This document shows, one piece after another, positions 1 through 8,493 of a stretch of DNA of 64,000 nt. How positions within the stretch are numbered: the first letter of the stretch is position 1; each line of letters begins with the position of its first letter. The notes beneath the pieces are model-generated. The model saw nothing but the letters and a program-made list of their open reading frames with translations, was not told where the DNA came from and made no database searches. Made by a program: the position numbers and the translations under genes. The stretch is from Sphingopyxis sp. L1A2A (lineage in GTDB: Bacteria > Pseudomonadota > Alphaproteobacteria > Sphingomonadales > Sphingomonadaceae): assembly GCF_005502465.1 (NCBI RefSeq), contig NZ_SCOT01000003.1, positions 1 to 64,000 of the forward strand. Reading direction: 5' to 3'.

Positions 1-25
1 GGGGTGGGAAGTGGACATTGCATAT

Positions 26-155
26 CCTCCCCATCGACTTGCGATGGGGAGGGGGACCGCCGCCGCAGGCGGGGGTGGAGGGGCAGCGGCGGCATCGCCA
101 TAGCCCCTCCGTCAGCGCTTCGCGCTGCCACCTCCCCATGGCTGCGCCACAGGGA
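26..155. repeat. Palindromic intergenic repeat (CCTCCCC type)
   Basis: Several nested inverted repeats lie here. CCTCCCCATCG at 26-36 pairs with CGATGGGGAGG at 42-52. A GGAGGGGC arm near 82-90 can pair with GCCCCTCC near 104-111, and AGCGC-TTC-GCGCT forms a small hairpin near 114-126. The block ends with another CCTCCCC/GGGAGG pair near 132-155. This is the style of short GC-rich palindromes common between genes in sphingomonads. The rest of 1-365 shows no convincing gene. Confidence 0.6.
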
Positions 156-365
156 GGATAATGACCACAACTGGCAAGCCGCCCATTATTCTCGCCTCCG
201 CCTTACCCGGGGTCTGATGCGGCCAACCGTCTTCGTAAAGCGCCGAACCGGTACAGAAAATGCCTTCCTCCGACGGGCGGCTAGCTTATGAGCGTCTCAT
301 ACAATCACGTTGACGGCTCATCAGTCGCATCGTTTGCAGGCCGATCGTCGCTACGGAGCATCAAA

Positions 366-1304
366 TTGACCAAAAGCCTCTTGTTCGCTGCGGTGGCCAG
401 CCTGCTTCTCGCCAGCTGTTCCGACACCGCCAACGGGCAGGCGGCGGCTTCCGCCAAACCATCCGCGCCCGCGCAGCGCGGTGAGGGGCTGCCCTACGAA
501 ATCTCCGACACCCAAGTCTGGGATGTCGCCGATCCCGTTTCGGGTCGCACCTATCAGATATTCGTCGCCCTCCCGCCCTCCTATGGCGAGCAGCCCCAGC
601 GCCGCTACCCCGTCCTGTATGTCACCGACGCCGAGTACGCCTTTCCGCTGATCAAGCAGATCGGCCGACGGCTGAACGTCGAGCGGCCCAGCGTCGAAGA
701 GTTCATCCTCGTCGGCCTGTCCTACGCAAAAGGAGAGGGCGGGATGCAAAGTCGGCGGCGCGATTATACGCCGACGCCGAACGGACCCAGCACCGCGCCC
801 GCCGACGCCGAACACGGCAAGGCCGCAGCCTATGCCACCTATGTGCGCGACCAGGTCTTACCCTTTGTGGCCGGGCGTTACCGGACCGACGAACGGCGGC
901 GGCTTTTCCTGGGCCATTCCTATGGCGCGCTGTTGGGCAGCGAAATCTTGTTCAGCGAACCCCGTCTGTTCGACGGCTATATTCTCGGCAGTCCGTCCTT
1001 CTGGTACGACCGTCATCATATGGCGGAGCGGGAAAAGGCTTATGCGGCGAAGCACAAGGATCTACCGGCCCGCATCTATATGTACATCGGCGAATATGAA
1101 GAAATGCGGCCGGGCGACCCGCGCTATGCCAAAGACGTCAATATGGTCACCGATACCCGGGCCATGGATCAGGCGCTGCGGTCGCGCAACTATCCTTCAC
1201 TCCGCATCGAGGCGGAGGTGCTGAACGATGAAGATCACTTCACCGTTGCACCGCGCGGCTTCACCCACGGCTTGAAATATCTGCTTCCCGCTCCGGCAAA
1301 ATGA
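366..1304 (+). CDS. Putative esterase lipoprotein (alpha/beta hydrolase, esterase-D-like)
   Basis: About 312 residues from a TTG at 366, preceded by GGAG at 355-358 with 7-base spacing. This start puts a compact hydrophobic signal directly before a lipobox (LLLASC), so export and lipidation are likely. An ATG at 288 would add 26 residues without signal character. The mature part has the alpha/beta hydrolase layout of the putative-esterase (esterase D / IroE-like) family: a YPVLYVTDAEY strand, GHSYGALLGSEIL holding the GxSxG nucleophile elbow, an YIGEYE segment near the acid position, and DEDHFTVAPRG supplying the probable catalytic histidine. Such enzymes hydrolyse small esters or siderophore-type esters; the substrate cannot be read. 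It converges on phoB. Confidence 0.75.
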   Translation: MTKSLLFAAVASLLLASCSDTANGQAAASAKPSAPAQRGEGLPYEISDTQVWDVADPVSGRTYQIFVALPPSYGEQPQRRYPVLYVTDAEYAFPLIKQIGRRLNVERPSVEEFILVGLSYAKGEGGMQSRRRDYTPTPNGPSTAPADAEHGKAAAYATYVRDQVLPFVAGRYRTDERRRLFLGHSYGALLGSEILFSEPRLFDGYILGSPSFWYDRHHMAEREKAYAAKHKDLPARIYMYIGEYEEMRPGDPRYAKDVNMVTDTRAMDQALRSRNYPSLRIEAEVLNDEDHFTVAPRGFTHGLKYLLPAPAK

Positions 1305-1316
1305 CCCCTGATCGGC

Positions 1317-2015
1317 TCAGACACTCTTCCCCGAATCCAGCGCGTACCCCGCCGACCGCACGGTGCGGATAATATCCGTCGTCCCCGGCAGATTGATCGC
1401 CTTGCGCAGCCGCCGGATGTGCACGTCGACGGTGCGCAGTTCGATGTCGCTGTCCTGACCCCACACGCTGTCGAGCAATTGGCCGCGCGAAAAGACGCGC
1501 CCCGGATGTTCCATGAAATGACGCAGCAAGCGGAATTCGGTCGGACCCATGTTCACCGTCTGGCCATTGCGGATGACTTTGTGCGCCACCGAGTCCAGCT
1601 CGATATCGGCATAGGTCAAAAGCTCGCCGGCGAGCGCCGGGCGCAGGCGGCGGAGCACCGCTGACACGCGCGCGACCAGTTCGCGCGGGCTGAACGGTTT
1701 GGTGACATAATCGTCGGCGCCGGTTTCCAGCCCGCGGATGCGGTCTTCTTCCTCGCCGCGCGCGGTCAGCATGATGATCGGGACGTTCGCCGATTTGGGG
1801 TTGCGGCGCAGGCGGCGGCACACTTCGATACCGGGCAGGCTTTCGATCATCCAGTCGAGCAGGACGATGTCGGGGACACGCTCCTCGACCAGCACCAGCG
1901 CCTGTTCGCCGTCGGGCGTTTGCCGGACCGAAAAACCCTCGCGTGCGAAATGCCAGACGATGAGTTCGGCAATCGCCTCGTCATCCTCGATCAGCAGCAG
2001 GTCGGGCTGCGGCAT
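1317..2015 (-). CDS. phoB: Phosphate regulon response regulator PhoB
   Basis: 232 residues, normal for an OmpR/PhoB-type regulator. The receiver domain shows the acidic pocket E10-D11-D12, phosphoacceptor D54 (IVLLDWM), T84 and K106 (TKPF). The C-terminal winged helix has the usual pattern (GPTEFRLLRHFMEHPGRVFSR, VDVHIRRLRKAI, IRTVRSAGYAL). It is the last gene of the pst-pho cluster; its ATG overlaps the phoU stop by one base (TGATG), so translation is probably coupled. On low phosphate it should bind Pho boxes such as those seen before pstS. No phoR kinase is next to it in the window; it may lie elsewhere. Confidence 0.95.
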   Translation of the reverse strand: MPQPDLLLIEDDEAIAELIVWHFAREGFSVRQTPDGEQALVLVEERVPDIVLLDWMIESLPGIEVCRRLRRNPKSANVPIIMLTARGEEEDRIRGLETGADDYVTKPFSPRELVARVSAVLRRLRPALAGELLTYADIELDSVAHKVIRNGQTVNMGPTEFRLLRHFMEHPGRVFSRGQLLDSVWGQDSDIELRTVDVHIRRLRKAINLPGTTDIIRTVRSAGYALDSGKSV

Positions 2016-2734
2016 CAGCCTTGCTCCTGCTCCGCGGCGCCATCTTCGGGCTGCTCGCCGCGCTCGCGTTCCTCCATATGTTCGCCGGTCACGACATAAT
2101 AGACCATCTCGGCGATGTTGGTCGCATGGTCGCCCATCCGCTCAAGGTTCTTGGCGACGAACAGCAGATGCGCGCTTTCCGAAATATATTTCGGATTTTC
2201 CATCATGAAGGTGACGAGGGTGCGAAAGATGCTGTTGTAGAAATCGTCGACATTCTTGTCGCGGACGGTCACCCGCACCGCGAGTTCGGCATCGCGCGCC
2301 GCAAAGCTGTCGAGCGCATCGTGGATCAGTTCGGCGACGATCGACGACATCGACATCAGCAGCGGGATCGCCTCGATCGACCGCGTCTGATCCATCAGCG
2401 CCACGCGCTTGGCAATATTCTTGGCATAATCGCCGATCCGCTCGACGACCGAGACGATTTTCAGCGCCGCGATCATTTCGCGCAGATCGTCGGCCATCGG
2501 AGCCCTGAGAGCAATCGTCTGCACCGCCAGCTGTTCGACTTCGGCCTCCAGCGCGTCGATCTTCTTGTCGTCGCGCACGACCTGCGCCGCCAGGTCGAGG
2601 TCGCCCTTGTGGAGCGCGGTCATCGCCTGGAGCAGCGCCTGTTCGGCGCGCCCGCCCATTTCACTGATCAATCCGCGCAGGCGGTTGAGGTCCTCGTCGA
2701 AAGCCTTGACCGTATGATCGTTGACTACTGCCAT
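2015..2734 (-). CDS. phoU: Phosphate signalling regulator PhoU
   Basis: 239 residues, the usual PhoU size, with two related three-helix repeats. The first contains FDEDLNRLRGLISEMGGRAEQAL and the metal-site type segment ERIGDYAKNIAKR; the second contains NLERMGDHATNIAE. These E/DxxxD-type clusters bind metal ions in the PhoU fold. PhoU links the Pst transporter to the PhoR/PhoB pathway and damps phosphate uptake when phosphate is plentiful. It lies 25 bases after pstB and directly before phoB in the same operon. Confidence 0.95.
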   Translation of the reverse strand: MAVVNDHTVKAFDEDLNRLRGLISEMGGRAEQALLQAMTALHKGDLDLAAQVVRDDKKIDALEAEVEQLAVQTIALRAPMADDLREMIAALKIVSVVERIGDYAKNIAKRVALMDQTRSIEAIPLLMSMSSIVAELIHDALDSFAARDAELAVRVTVRDKNVDDFYNSIFRTLVTFMMENPKYISESAHLLFVAKNLERMGDHATNIAEMVYYVVTGEHMEERERGEQPEDGAAEQEQG

Positions 2735-2759
2735 CGTCTTGTCCTTTCGCGGCTACGGA

Positions 2760-3551
2760 TCAACCGTAGCGGCCGGTGATATAATCCTTGGTGCGTTCCT
2801 GCTTCGGGTTCGTGAAGATGTCGGTGGTCTTGCCATATTCGACCAGCGTCCCGAGGTGGAAAAAGGCGGTGCGCTGCGACACGCGGGCCGCCTGCTGCAT
2901 GTTATGCGTGACGATCACGATCGCATATTTGCCGCGCAGTTCGTGGATCAGCTCCTCGATCTTTGCCGTCGCGATCGGGTCGAGCGCCGAACAGGGCTCG
3001 TCCATCAAAATGACTTCGGGATCGACCGCGATCGCCCGCGCGATGCACAATCTTTGCTGTTGCCCGCCCGACAGCGCGGTGCCGCTTTCGAGCAGCCGGT
3101 CCTTGACCTCGTCCCACAGTCCGGCGCGAACCAGCGCGCGTTCGACGATGACATCCAGATCGGCCTTGGTCGGCGCCAGCCCGTGGATGCGGGGGCCATA
3201 GCCGACATTGTCATAGATCGACTTGGGGAAGGGGTTCGGTTTCTGGAACACCATCCCGACGCGGGCGCGCAGCTGGACGACGTCCATCGACGGCGCATAG
3301 ATATCCTCGCCATCGAGTTCAATGCGGCCCGTCACCTTGGCGCTGGCGACGGTGTCGTTCATCCGGTTCAGCGAACGCAGAAAGGTCGACTTGCCGCAGC
3401 CCGACGGGCCGATGAACGCGGTGACCAGGTCGGTGCCGACGTCGATCGACACATTGTTGATCGCCTGTTTGTCGCCGTAAAAGACATCGACGCCCTGCGC
3501 CTTCATCTTGGGATCGGCGATGGTAAGATCGTCTTGGGTCATGGGGCTCAC
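2760..3551 (-). CDS. pstB: Phosphate ABC transporter ATP-binding protein PstB
   Basis: 263 residues with a complete ABC ATPase core: Walker [10 protein letters not shown] at 48-56, Q-loop [15 protein letters not shown], signature LSGGQQQR, Walker [14 protein letters not shown] and H-loop VTHNMQQA. The FQKPNPFP and DEPCSALDP wording is typical of PstB. It powers high-affinity phosphate import through PstA/PstC. The listed start is a GTG at 3551 overlapping the pstA stop (GTGA); an ATG at 3542, three codons in, is equally possible because neither has a clear Shine-Dalgarno sequence. Confidence 0.95.
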   Translation of the reverse strand: MSPMTQDDLTIADPKMKAQGVDVFYGDKQAINNVSIDVGTDLVTAFIGPSGCGKSTFLRSLNRMNDTVASAKVTGRIELDGEDIYAPSMDVVQLRARVGMVFQKPNPFPKSIYDNVGYGPRIHGLAPTKADLDVIVERALVRAGLWDEVKDRLLESGTALSGGQQQRLCIARAIAVDPEVILMDEPCSALDPIATAKIEELIHELRGKYAIVIVTHNMQQAARVSQRTAFFHLGTLVEYGKTTDIFTNPKQERTKDYITGRYG

Positions 3552-4804
3552 CAGCGTTTTTCGAATTTGTTGCGAAGATAGATCGCAAAGGCGTTCATCG
3601 ACAGCAGCACGATTAGCAGCACGATGATCGCGGCGGAGGTTTTCTCGACAAAGCCCCGGTCGACTTCGTCCGACCAGAGGAAGATCTGCATCGGCAGCAC
3701 GGTCGACGGCGAACAGATGCCGCCGGGCACGTCGCCGATAAAGGCGCGCATGCCGATCAGCAGCAGCGGCGCGGTCTCGCCCAGCGCGCGCGCCATGCCG
3801 ATGATCGTGCCGGTCAGGATGCCGGGCAGGGCGAGCGGCAGGACATGGTGGAACACGACCTGCACCGGACTGGCTCCGACCCCCAGCGCGGCGTCGCGGA
3901 TCGACGGCGGCACCGATTTGATCGCGTTGCGGCTGGCGATGACGATCACCGGCATCGTCATCAACGCCAGCGTCAGTCCGCCGACGAGCGGGCTCGCCTG
4001 GCAGATGCCGAACCAGTTGATGAACACCGCCAGCGCGAGCAGGCCAAAGATGATCGACGGCACCGCGGCCAGATTGTTGATCGACACTTCGATCAGGTCG
4101 GTCCAGCGGTTCTTCGCCGCATATTCCTCCAAATACAGCGCCGCGAGCACCCCGGTCGGAAAGGCGATGATGAAAGCGATGAAGATCGTCAGCACCGACC
4201 CTTTCAGCGCCCCCCAGATCCCCGCCACCGCCGGGTCGGTCGCATCGGCGTTCTTGAAGAACGGCCAGTGGATGCCGGTCGACAGCTTGCCGTCCTTCTC
4301 CAGCGCATCGACCCGCGCGCCCAGCGCGCCGCGGCTGCCCTCCTTGGCCATGATGTCGACCGCGCTGTCGGCGGGCAGTTCAAACACCGTCTTGCCCTCG
4401 AGCAATTCGGGGTCGTCCTTGATCTGCGACCGGACCTCTTTCCACGCATTTTCGGAAATCAGCTCGGACCCGCCATCGCCCAGCGCCTCGTCGGCGGCAA
4501 AGGCGACGATGTCGGCGAGGCCCGCGTTCGCGATCACCTGATCGGCGTCGGCATCGCCCAGCCGCGTGGTGTCGATCGCCAGCGGGGTCGACTGGAAATC
4601 GATCGGCACCGCGACATGGGTATAGGTAAAGCCGCGCGCGCCGTTGCCGACCATCACGAACAGCAGGAACGCCAGAAACGCGCCCGACAGCAGCACCGCG
4701 CCCAGCCCGATCAGCCGGAAGCGGCGTTCGGCGGCGTAGCGGCCCGCGATGCGCTTCTGCATCGCGGCGCCTTTCCAGTCGGTGGGGGCGGTTGCTCTAT
4801 TCAT
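3548..4804 (-). CDS. pstA: Phosphate ABC transporter permease PstA (long form)
   Basis: 418 residues from the ATG at 4804, which overlaps the end of pstC by 8 bases; upstream codons translate to low-complexity text and are rejected. One N-terminal membrane segment (residues roughly 35-60) is followed by a long periplasmic insert of about 140 residues of the kind called DUF3333 in alphaproteobacterial PstA. The MetI-type permease core follows, with EEYAAKNR and an EAA-like loop ([21 protein letters not shown]). It forms the phosphate channel with PstC. The long periplasmic insert is normal for this lineage. Confidence 0.93.
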   Translation of the reverse strand: MNRATAPTDWKGAAMQKRIAGRYAAERRFRLIGLGAVLLSGAFLAFLLFVMVGNGARGFTYTHVAVPIDFQSTPLAIDTTRLGDADADQVIANAGLADIVAFAADEALGDGGSELISENAWKEVRSQIKDDPELLEGKTVFELPADSAVDIMAKEGSRGALGARVDALEKDGKLSTGIHWPFFKNADATDPAVAGIWGALKGSVLTIFIAFIIAFPTGVLAALYLEEYAAKNRWTDLIEVSINNLAAVPSIIFGLLALAVFINWFGICQASPLVGGLTLALMTMPVIVIASRNAIKSVPPSIRDAALGVGASPVQVVFHHVLPLALPGILTGTIIGMARALGETAPLLLIGMRAFIGDVPGGICSPSTVLPMQIFLWSDEVDRGFVEKTSAAIIVLLIVLLSMNAFAIYLRNKFEKRW

Positions 4805-6173
4805 ATGCTTCGCGATACTTTTTGACGATCCGCAGCGCGGCGATGTTGAGCAGCAGGGTGACGACGAACAGCACGAGACCCAGCGCAAAGGCGGCGAGCG
4901 TCTTGGCGCTGTCGAATTCCTGGTCGCCGGTGAGCAGCTTGACGATCTGCGCGGTCACCGTGGTGACGCTGGCAAAGGGGTTGGCGGTCAGGTTCGCCGA
5001 CAGGCCGGCCGCCATCACCACGATCATCGTCTCGCCGATCGCGCGGCTGACCGCGAGCAATATGCCGCCCATCACGCCGGGCAAGGCGGCGGGGATCAGC
5101 ACCTGGCGGATCGTCTCGTTCGGGGTCGCGCCCAGCGCCAGCGATCCATCGCGCATCGCCTGCGGCACCGCGTTGATGCTGTCGTCGGCCATCGATGATA
5201 CGAACGGGATGATCATCACCCCCATCACGATGCCCGCCGCCAGTGCGCTTTCGGTCGAGGCGTTGGGGACGCCGATCAGCACCGCGAAATTGCGCAGTGC
5301 CGGGGCGACGGTCAGCGCGGCGAAATAGCCGTAGACGACGGTCGGCACCCCCGCCAAAATCTCCAGGATCGGCTTGACCCAGCGGCGCACCACCGGCGCG
5401 GCATATTGGGTCAGATACACCGCGGTCATCATCCCGATCGGGATCGCGACGATCATCGCGATGATCGCGCCGATCAGCACCGTGCCCCAGAACAAGGGAA
5501 TGCCGCCAAAGGTATCGGGCTGCGGCGCGCCGCTCTGCGGCGCCCAATTGGTCCCGAACAACAGCTCCAGCGGCGATACCAGCTGGAAAAAGCGGATCGA
5601 TTCGAACAGCAGCGACAGCACGATGCCGAACGTCGTCAGGATCGCGACGAGCGACGCGAGCAGCAGCACCGCCATGACGATGCGTTCGACCCGGGTGCGG
5701 GCGCGGAAATCGGGCTTGATGCGGGTGAAGGCGTACAGCCCGCCCGCCAGCGCCAGCGCCAGCATCGCCGCGATGCCGATCCACGCATATTTATGCGCCG
5801 CATCGGCATAGGGCTGGACCAGCGGCGCCGCGGCGGGCAGCCGCACCGCGTCCTGCTTGTCCAGCGCCACGCTGCGCGCGTCGGACAATATCGCGCCGCG
5901 CTCGAACCCGAACGACGGCAGTGACTGCGCCGCCTCGTCGGTCAAAACTTCGTTGGTGATCAGCCCCGGCGACACCGACGACCAGACGGCCAGAAACAGC
6001 GCCGCGGGGGCGAACAGCCACAGCGCGACGTACCAGCCATGATATTGCGGCCGCGAATGGAGCTTGGTCCCCGCGCGCCCCGCCAGCAGGTTCGACCGCT
6101 GCCGACCGGCAATCCAGCCGATCAGCGCGAGGCCCGCGATCAGAAGTAGCAGGGCGGCGGCGTTGAAGGTCAC
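4797..6173 (-). CDS. pstC: Phosphate ABC transporter permease PstC (long form)
   Basis: About 458 residues from the GTG at 6173, chosen because GAGGA lies 4 bases upstream and the protein then opens with a membrane helix (NAAALLLLIAGLALIGWIAG). A TTG at 6188 would add five residues. After two N-terminal membrane segments and a periplasmic stretch comes the permease core, ending in an EAA-type loop (GATPNETIRQVLIPAALPGVMGG) and further helices. It pairs with PstA as the membrane channel of the Pst importer. A palindromic repeat separates it from pstS, so pstS may be expressed at a different level from pstCAB. Confidence 0.92.
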   Translation of the reverse strand: MTFNAAALLLLIAGLALIGWIAGRQRSNLLAGRAGTKLHSRPQYHGWYVALWLFAPAALFLAVWSSVSPGLITNEVLTDEAAQSLPSFGFERGAILSDARSVALDKQDAVRLPAAAPLVQPYADAAHKYAWIGIAAMLALALAGGLYAFTRIKPDFRARTRVERIVMAVLLLASLVAILTTFGIVLSLLFESIRFFQLVSPLELLFGTNWAPQSGAPQPDTFGGIPLFWGTVLIGAIIAMIVAIPIGMMTAVYLTQYAAPVVRRWVKPILEILAGVPTVVYGYFAALTVAPALRNFAVLIGVPNASTESALAAGIVMGVMIIPFVSSMADDSINAVPQAMRDGSLALGATPNETIRQVLIPAALPGVMGGILLAVSRAIGETMIVVMAAGLSANLTANPFASVTTVTAQIVKLLTGDQEFDSAKTLAAFALGLVLFVVTLLLNIAALRIVKKYREAYE

Positions 6174-6195
6174 TTGGTCCTCATCCAACCATACC

Positions 6196-6287
6196 CGTCA
6201 TTGCGAGGAGCGAAGCGACGAAGCAATCTCCAGCCATCGGAAGGGCGGGACCTCGCTGGAGATTGCTTCGCTTCGCTCGCAATGACG
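6196..6287. repeat. Palindromic repeat between pstS and pstC
   Basis: A long inverted repeat: the left arm runs 6196-6234 (beginning CGTCATTGCGAGGAGCGAAG) and the right arm 6255-6287 (ending GCTCGCAATGACG). They pair almost completely around a 20-base loop. Elements starting GTCATTGCGAGGAGCGAAGC are a frequent dispersed repeat in sphingomonad genomes. Lying inside the pst transcript, it should fold into a strong stem and may protect the pstS message or lower read-through into pstC. Confidence 0.75.
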
Positions 6288-6350
6288 ACAGAGAAAAAAC
6301 CGGCGACCGGCGCAGGCCGAAACCCGCCCCGGTCGCCAGCGGGGGGAAAC

Positions 6351-7412
6351 TTACTTCAGATCGGCGCCGTTCAGCGCCGTCATGGCGGTGCCGTTCGCCG
6401 TCGCCGTCGCGGCGATCGCGGCGGGCGATACGATCAGGCCCTTGGCGTTGAGGTAGCCGCCTTCGCCCGCGCCCTTCAGGAACTCGGCGACATATTCGGC
6501 GAGACCGGGGACGACGCCGACATGCGCCTTCTTGATATAGATGAACAGCGGGCGCGAACCCGGATAGCTGCCGTCGGCGATCGCCGCATAGCTGGGCGCA
6601 ACGCCCTGCACCGGGACGGCCTTGATCTTGTCCTTGTTCGCGTCAAGATACGAAAAGCCAAAGATGCCCAGGCTGGTCGGGTTCTTGTCGAGCTTCGAGA
6701 TGATCAAATTATCATTCTCGCCCTGCTCGACATAGAAGGGCGCACCGCGCAGCGCGGTGCACACCGCCTCATGCTTGTCCTTGTCGCTGTCCTTCAGCGC
6801 CTTCATCTCGGGGTTCGCGTCGCAACCGCGGCCCAGGATCAGCTCCTTGAACGCATCATAGGTGCCGCTGGTCGACGGCGGGCCGAACACCGAAATCGCC
6901 ACCGCGGGCAGCGCCGGGTTGACGTCGGCCCACGTCTTGGCGGTGTTGGGCTTGCCATAGGGGGTCGCGGCCAGCGCCTTGTACACATCTTCTTCGGTCA
7001 GCTTGAAGCCGGGGCCGCGCGTCGCTTCGCCCAGCGCGATGCCGTCGATGCCGATCTGGACTTCGACGATGTCCTTGACGCCATTGGCGACGCAGCTGTC
7101 ATATTCCTTCTTCTTGATCCGGCGCGATGCGTTGGCGATGTCGGGGGTTTCACCGCCGACGCCCGAACAGAAACGCTCGAACCCGCCACCGGTGCCGGTG
7201 CTGTCGATCTTTGGCGTCTTGTTGCCCGTCGCTTCGGCGAATTTTTCACCGACCGCGGTGGCAAAGGGATAGACCGTCGACGATCCGACCGCGCTGATAT
7301 AATCGCGCGCGCCGCCACCCGACGAAGCCTGATCCTGACAGGCGGAAAGCGCCAGCGCGCACACGGCGGCGCCAACGACGCCAAAAGTGCGGGGCGCGAA
7401 TTTCTGAGCCAT
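6351..7412 (-). CDS. pstS: Phosphate-binding lipoprotein PstS
   Basis: 353 residues with a signal peptide and lipobox (ALALSAC), so it is probably anchored in the envelope. The start ATG at 7412 has CAGGA 6 bases upstream. The mature protein has the phosphate-binding protein layout: AVGSSTVYPFATAVGEKF at the N-terminus, STGTGGGFERFCSG, PDIANASRRIKKKE, and GPPSTSGTYDAF, the Ser/Thr/Gly loops that contact phosphate in this family. It captures phosphate for PstC/PstA/PstB. It is the first gene of the operon and lies behind Pho-box-like direct repeats. Confidence 0.93.
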   Translation of the reverse strand: MAQKFAPRTFGVVGAAVCALALSACQDQASSGGGARDYISAVGSSTVYPFATAVGEKFAEATGNKTPKIDSTGTGGGFERFCSGVGGETPDIANASRRIKKKEYDSCVANGVKDIVEVQIGIDGIALGEATRGPGFKLTEEDVYKALAATPYGKPNTAKTWADVNPALPAVAISVFGPPSTSGTYDAFKELILGRGCDANPEMKALKDSDKDKHEAVCTALRGAPFYVEQGENDNLIISKLDKNPTSLGIFGFSYLDANKDKIKAVPVQGVAPSYAAIADGSYPGSRPLFIYIKKAHVGVVPGLAEYVAEFLKGAGEGGYLNAKGLIVSPAAIAATATANGTAMTALNGADLK

Positions 7413-7493
7413 GGAAAATCCTGTTGATGGGGGTCGTTACCGAACCAAGCCACCACCCCCGCGGCGACTCGCTGAGCGCCATTTGGGGGTTTT

Positions 7494-7534
7494 GTGTGAC
7501 GTGTTTGTGACAGGGAGTGTCATGGAAGTGTCAT
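7494..7534. promoter_or_regulatory. Tandem Pho-box-like repeats upstream of pstS
   Basis: On the minus strand, facing pstS, CTGTCAC (7513-7507) is followed 11 bases on by CGTCAC (7501-7496), matching the CTGTCAT-N4-CTGTCAT spacing of PhoB sites. Next to it on the plus strand AGTGTCAT occurs twice, 11 bases apart (TGTCAT at 7518-7523 and 7529-7534). The minus-strand pair is well placed for PhoB activation of pstS. The plus-strand pair points at the unknown cassette but sits only about 16 bases before its first start codon. Confidence 0.7.
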
Positions 7535-7550
7535 GGAGTGAGCAGCGGTC

Positions 7551-8324
7551 GTGGAAACATTTCAACATTTAATAGGAACGGAAAAACTCGAATCGTTTGC
7601 GCTTACCCTCCGCGCAGATTATCGGTTCGGGCTGAGAGGTGGCCAATTTGTGATTCTTGATCTTCGACACCCGACGATGGTGATTGCTGGTGCGTTCAAT
7701 CCAGCTATCTTTACGCCGGAGTGGATCGCGGCTGTTCTGTATAAGATTCCAGAAGGCGAAGATATCGACGGCGTAATGCTGCTCGATACCGAAACGCAGC
7801 AAAGCCGACCTTATATGAGAGATATCGCAGTGGTTGCCGAACCACATCGACTGTCGATTTTCATAGACCGGTGGGAGGCTCCAACGATCAGTTTGGCTTC
7901 GATGGTTGCATCAAATCTTTGCGACGCGCTCCCTCACACCCCGGTTGGCGGGTTTGGCGTCAATTTCCGATTCTTATCGGCTGATTTTGACGAGAAGGTA
8001 GCTGATTTACTGGCTCAGAGAGATGAACCGGAAAAGTATGGAAAGATTGAACGTGCGATGTCGGTGGCAACCATCATAACGGACGATAAATCCAAATTGA
8101 ATTTTACGCGCGGATTTGATGACCAGAACAACTTTGTTGCAGGGTTTAATTTTCATGCCGACACCGTCAATCTTCAATCCGTCGGCGCGCTAATTGATGG
8201 TCGTGTCGAGGCAAAATTTGCTGATGCAGTTAGGATTTTGAAGGAAGGCTTTTATCCCGAGTTGGATGAAGTTGATTTTCAGAATGCATTAAATCGAAAC
8301 GCGAAGGGGCAGGCCGATGGTTGA
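7551..8324 (+). CDS. Hypothetical protein, first gene of an AT-richer cassette
   Basis: 257 residues from a GTG at 7551, with no good ribosome binding site and no in-frame ATG for about 40 codons. I do not recognise it. There is no signal peptide or membrane segment. It looks like a soluble alpha/beta protein with several hydrophobic strands (GQFVILDLRHPTMVIAG, DIDGVMLLDT, DIAVVAEPHRLSIFID) and a Gly-rich strand VGGFGVNFRF near residue 135. Its general look recalls sporadically distributed beta-rich families found in mobile cassettes, but that is only an impression. Base composition and codon use (many A/T third positions) differ from the pst genes. Its end overlaps the next small gene by 8 bases. 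Confidence 0.6.
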   Translation: METFQHLIGTEKLESFALTLRADYRFGLRGGQFVILDLRHPTMVIAGAFNPAIFTPEWIAAVLYKIPEGEDIDGVMLLDTETQQSRPYMRDIAVVAEPHRLSIFIDRWEAPTISLASMVASNLCDALPHTPVGGFGVNFRFLSADFDEKVADLLAQRDEPEKYGKIERAMSVATIITDDKSKLNFTRGFDDQNNFVAGFNFHADTVNLQSVGALIDGRVEAKFADAVRILKEGFYPELDEVDFQNALNRNAKGQADG

Positions 8325-8481
8325 AGTAACGGAGCGTAATGTACAGTCCGGTGCCACACGGGGAGGTGCTTCAAGCACTCGCAATGAAAGCGTTAGCGTG
8401 AAGCTCTCATCGAATGGTCGCTTCCGTGTCATGTCGTCTCAAGGTCATAAGTCGGTAAAAGCTGAGACGAAAACCGGTTAA
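8317..8481 (+). CDS. Small basic hypothetical protein (54 aa)
   Basis: A 54-codon reading frame from the ATG at 8317, overlapping the previous gene by 8 bases (ATGGTTGA) with an AGGGGCAGG-type ribosome binding region 4 or more bases upstream. It ends 12 bases before the next gene. The product is Ser/Gly/Thr/Lys-rich and hydrophilic, with a short strand-like centre (SVSVKLSSNGRFRVMS), and has no cysteines or membrane segment. The overlap, spacing and shared composition with its neighbours support it as a real gene between two larger ones. Function unknown; a small partner or inhibitor of a neighbour would fit. Confidence 0.55.
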   Translation: MVEVTERNVQSGATRGGASSTRNESVSVKLSSNGRFRVMSSQGHKSVKAETKTG

Positions 8482-8493
8482 CGCGTCGCCAAA

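Noticed and set aside
4-291. 95-codon reading frame
   Set aside because: It runs through the palindromic repeat, has biased Arg/Ser text and no ribosome binding site.
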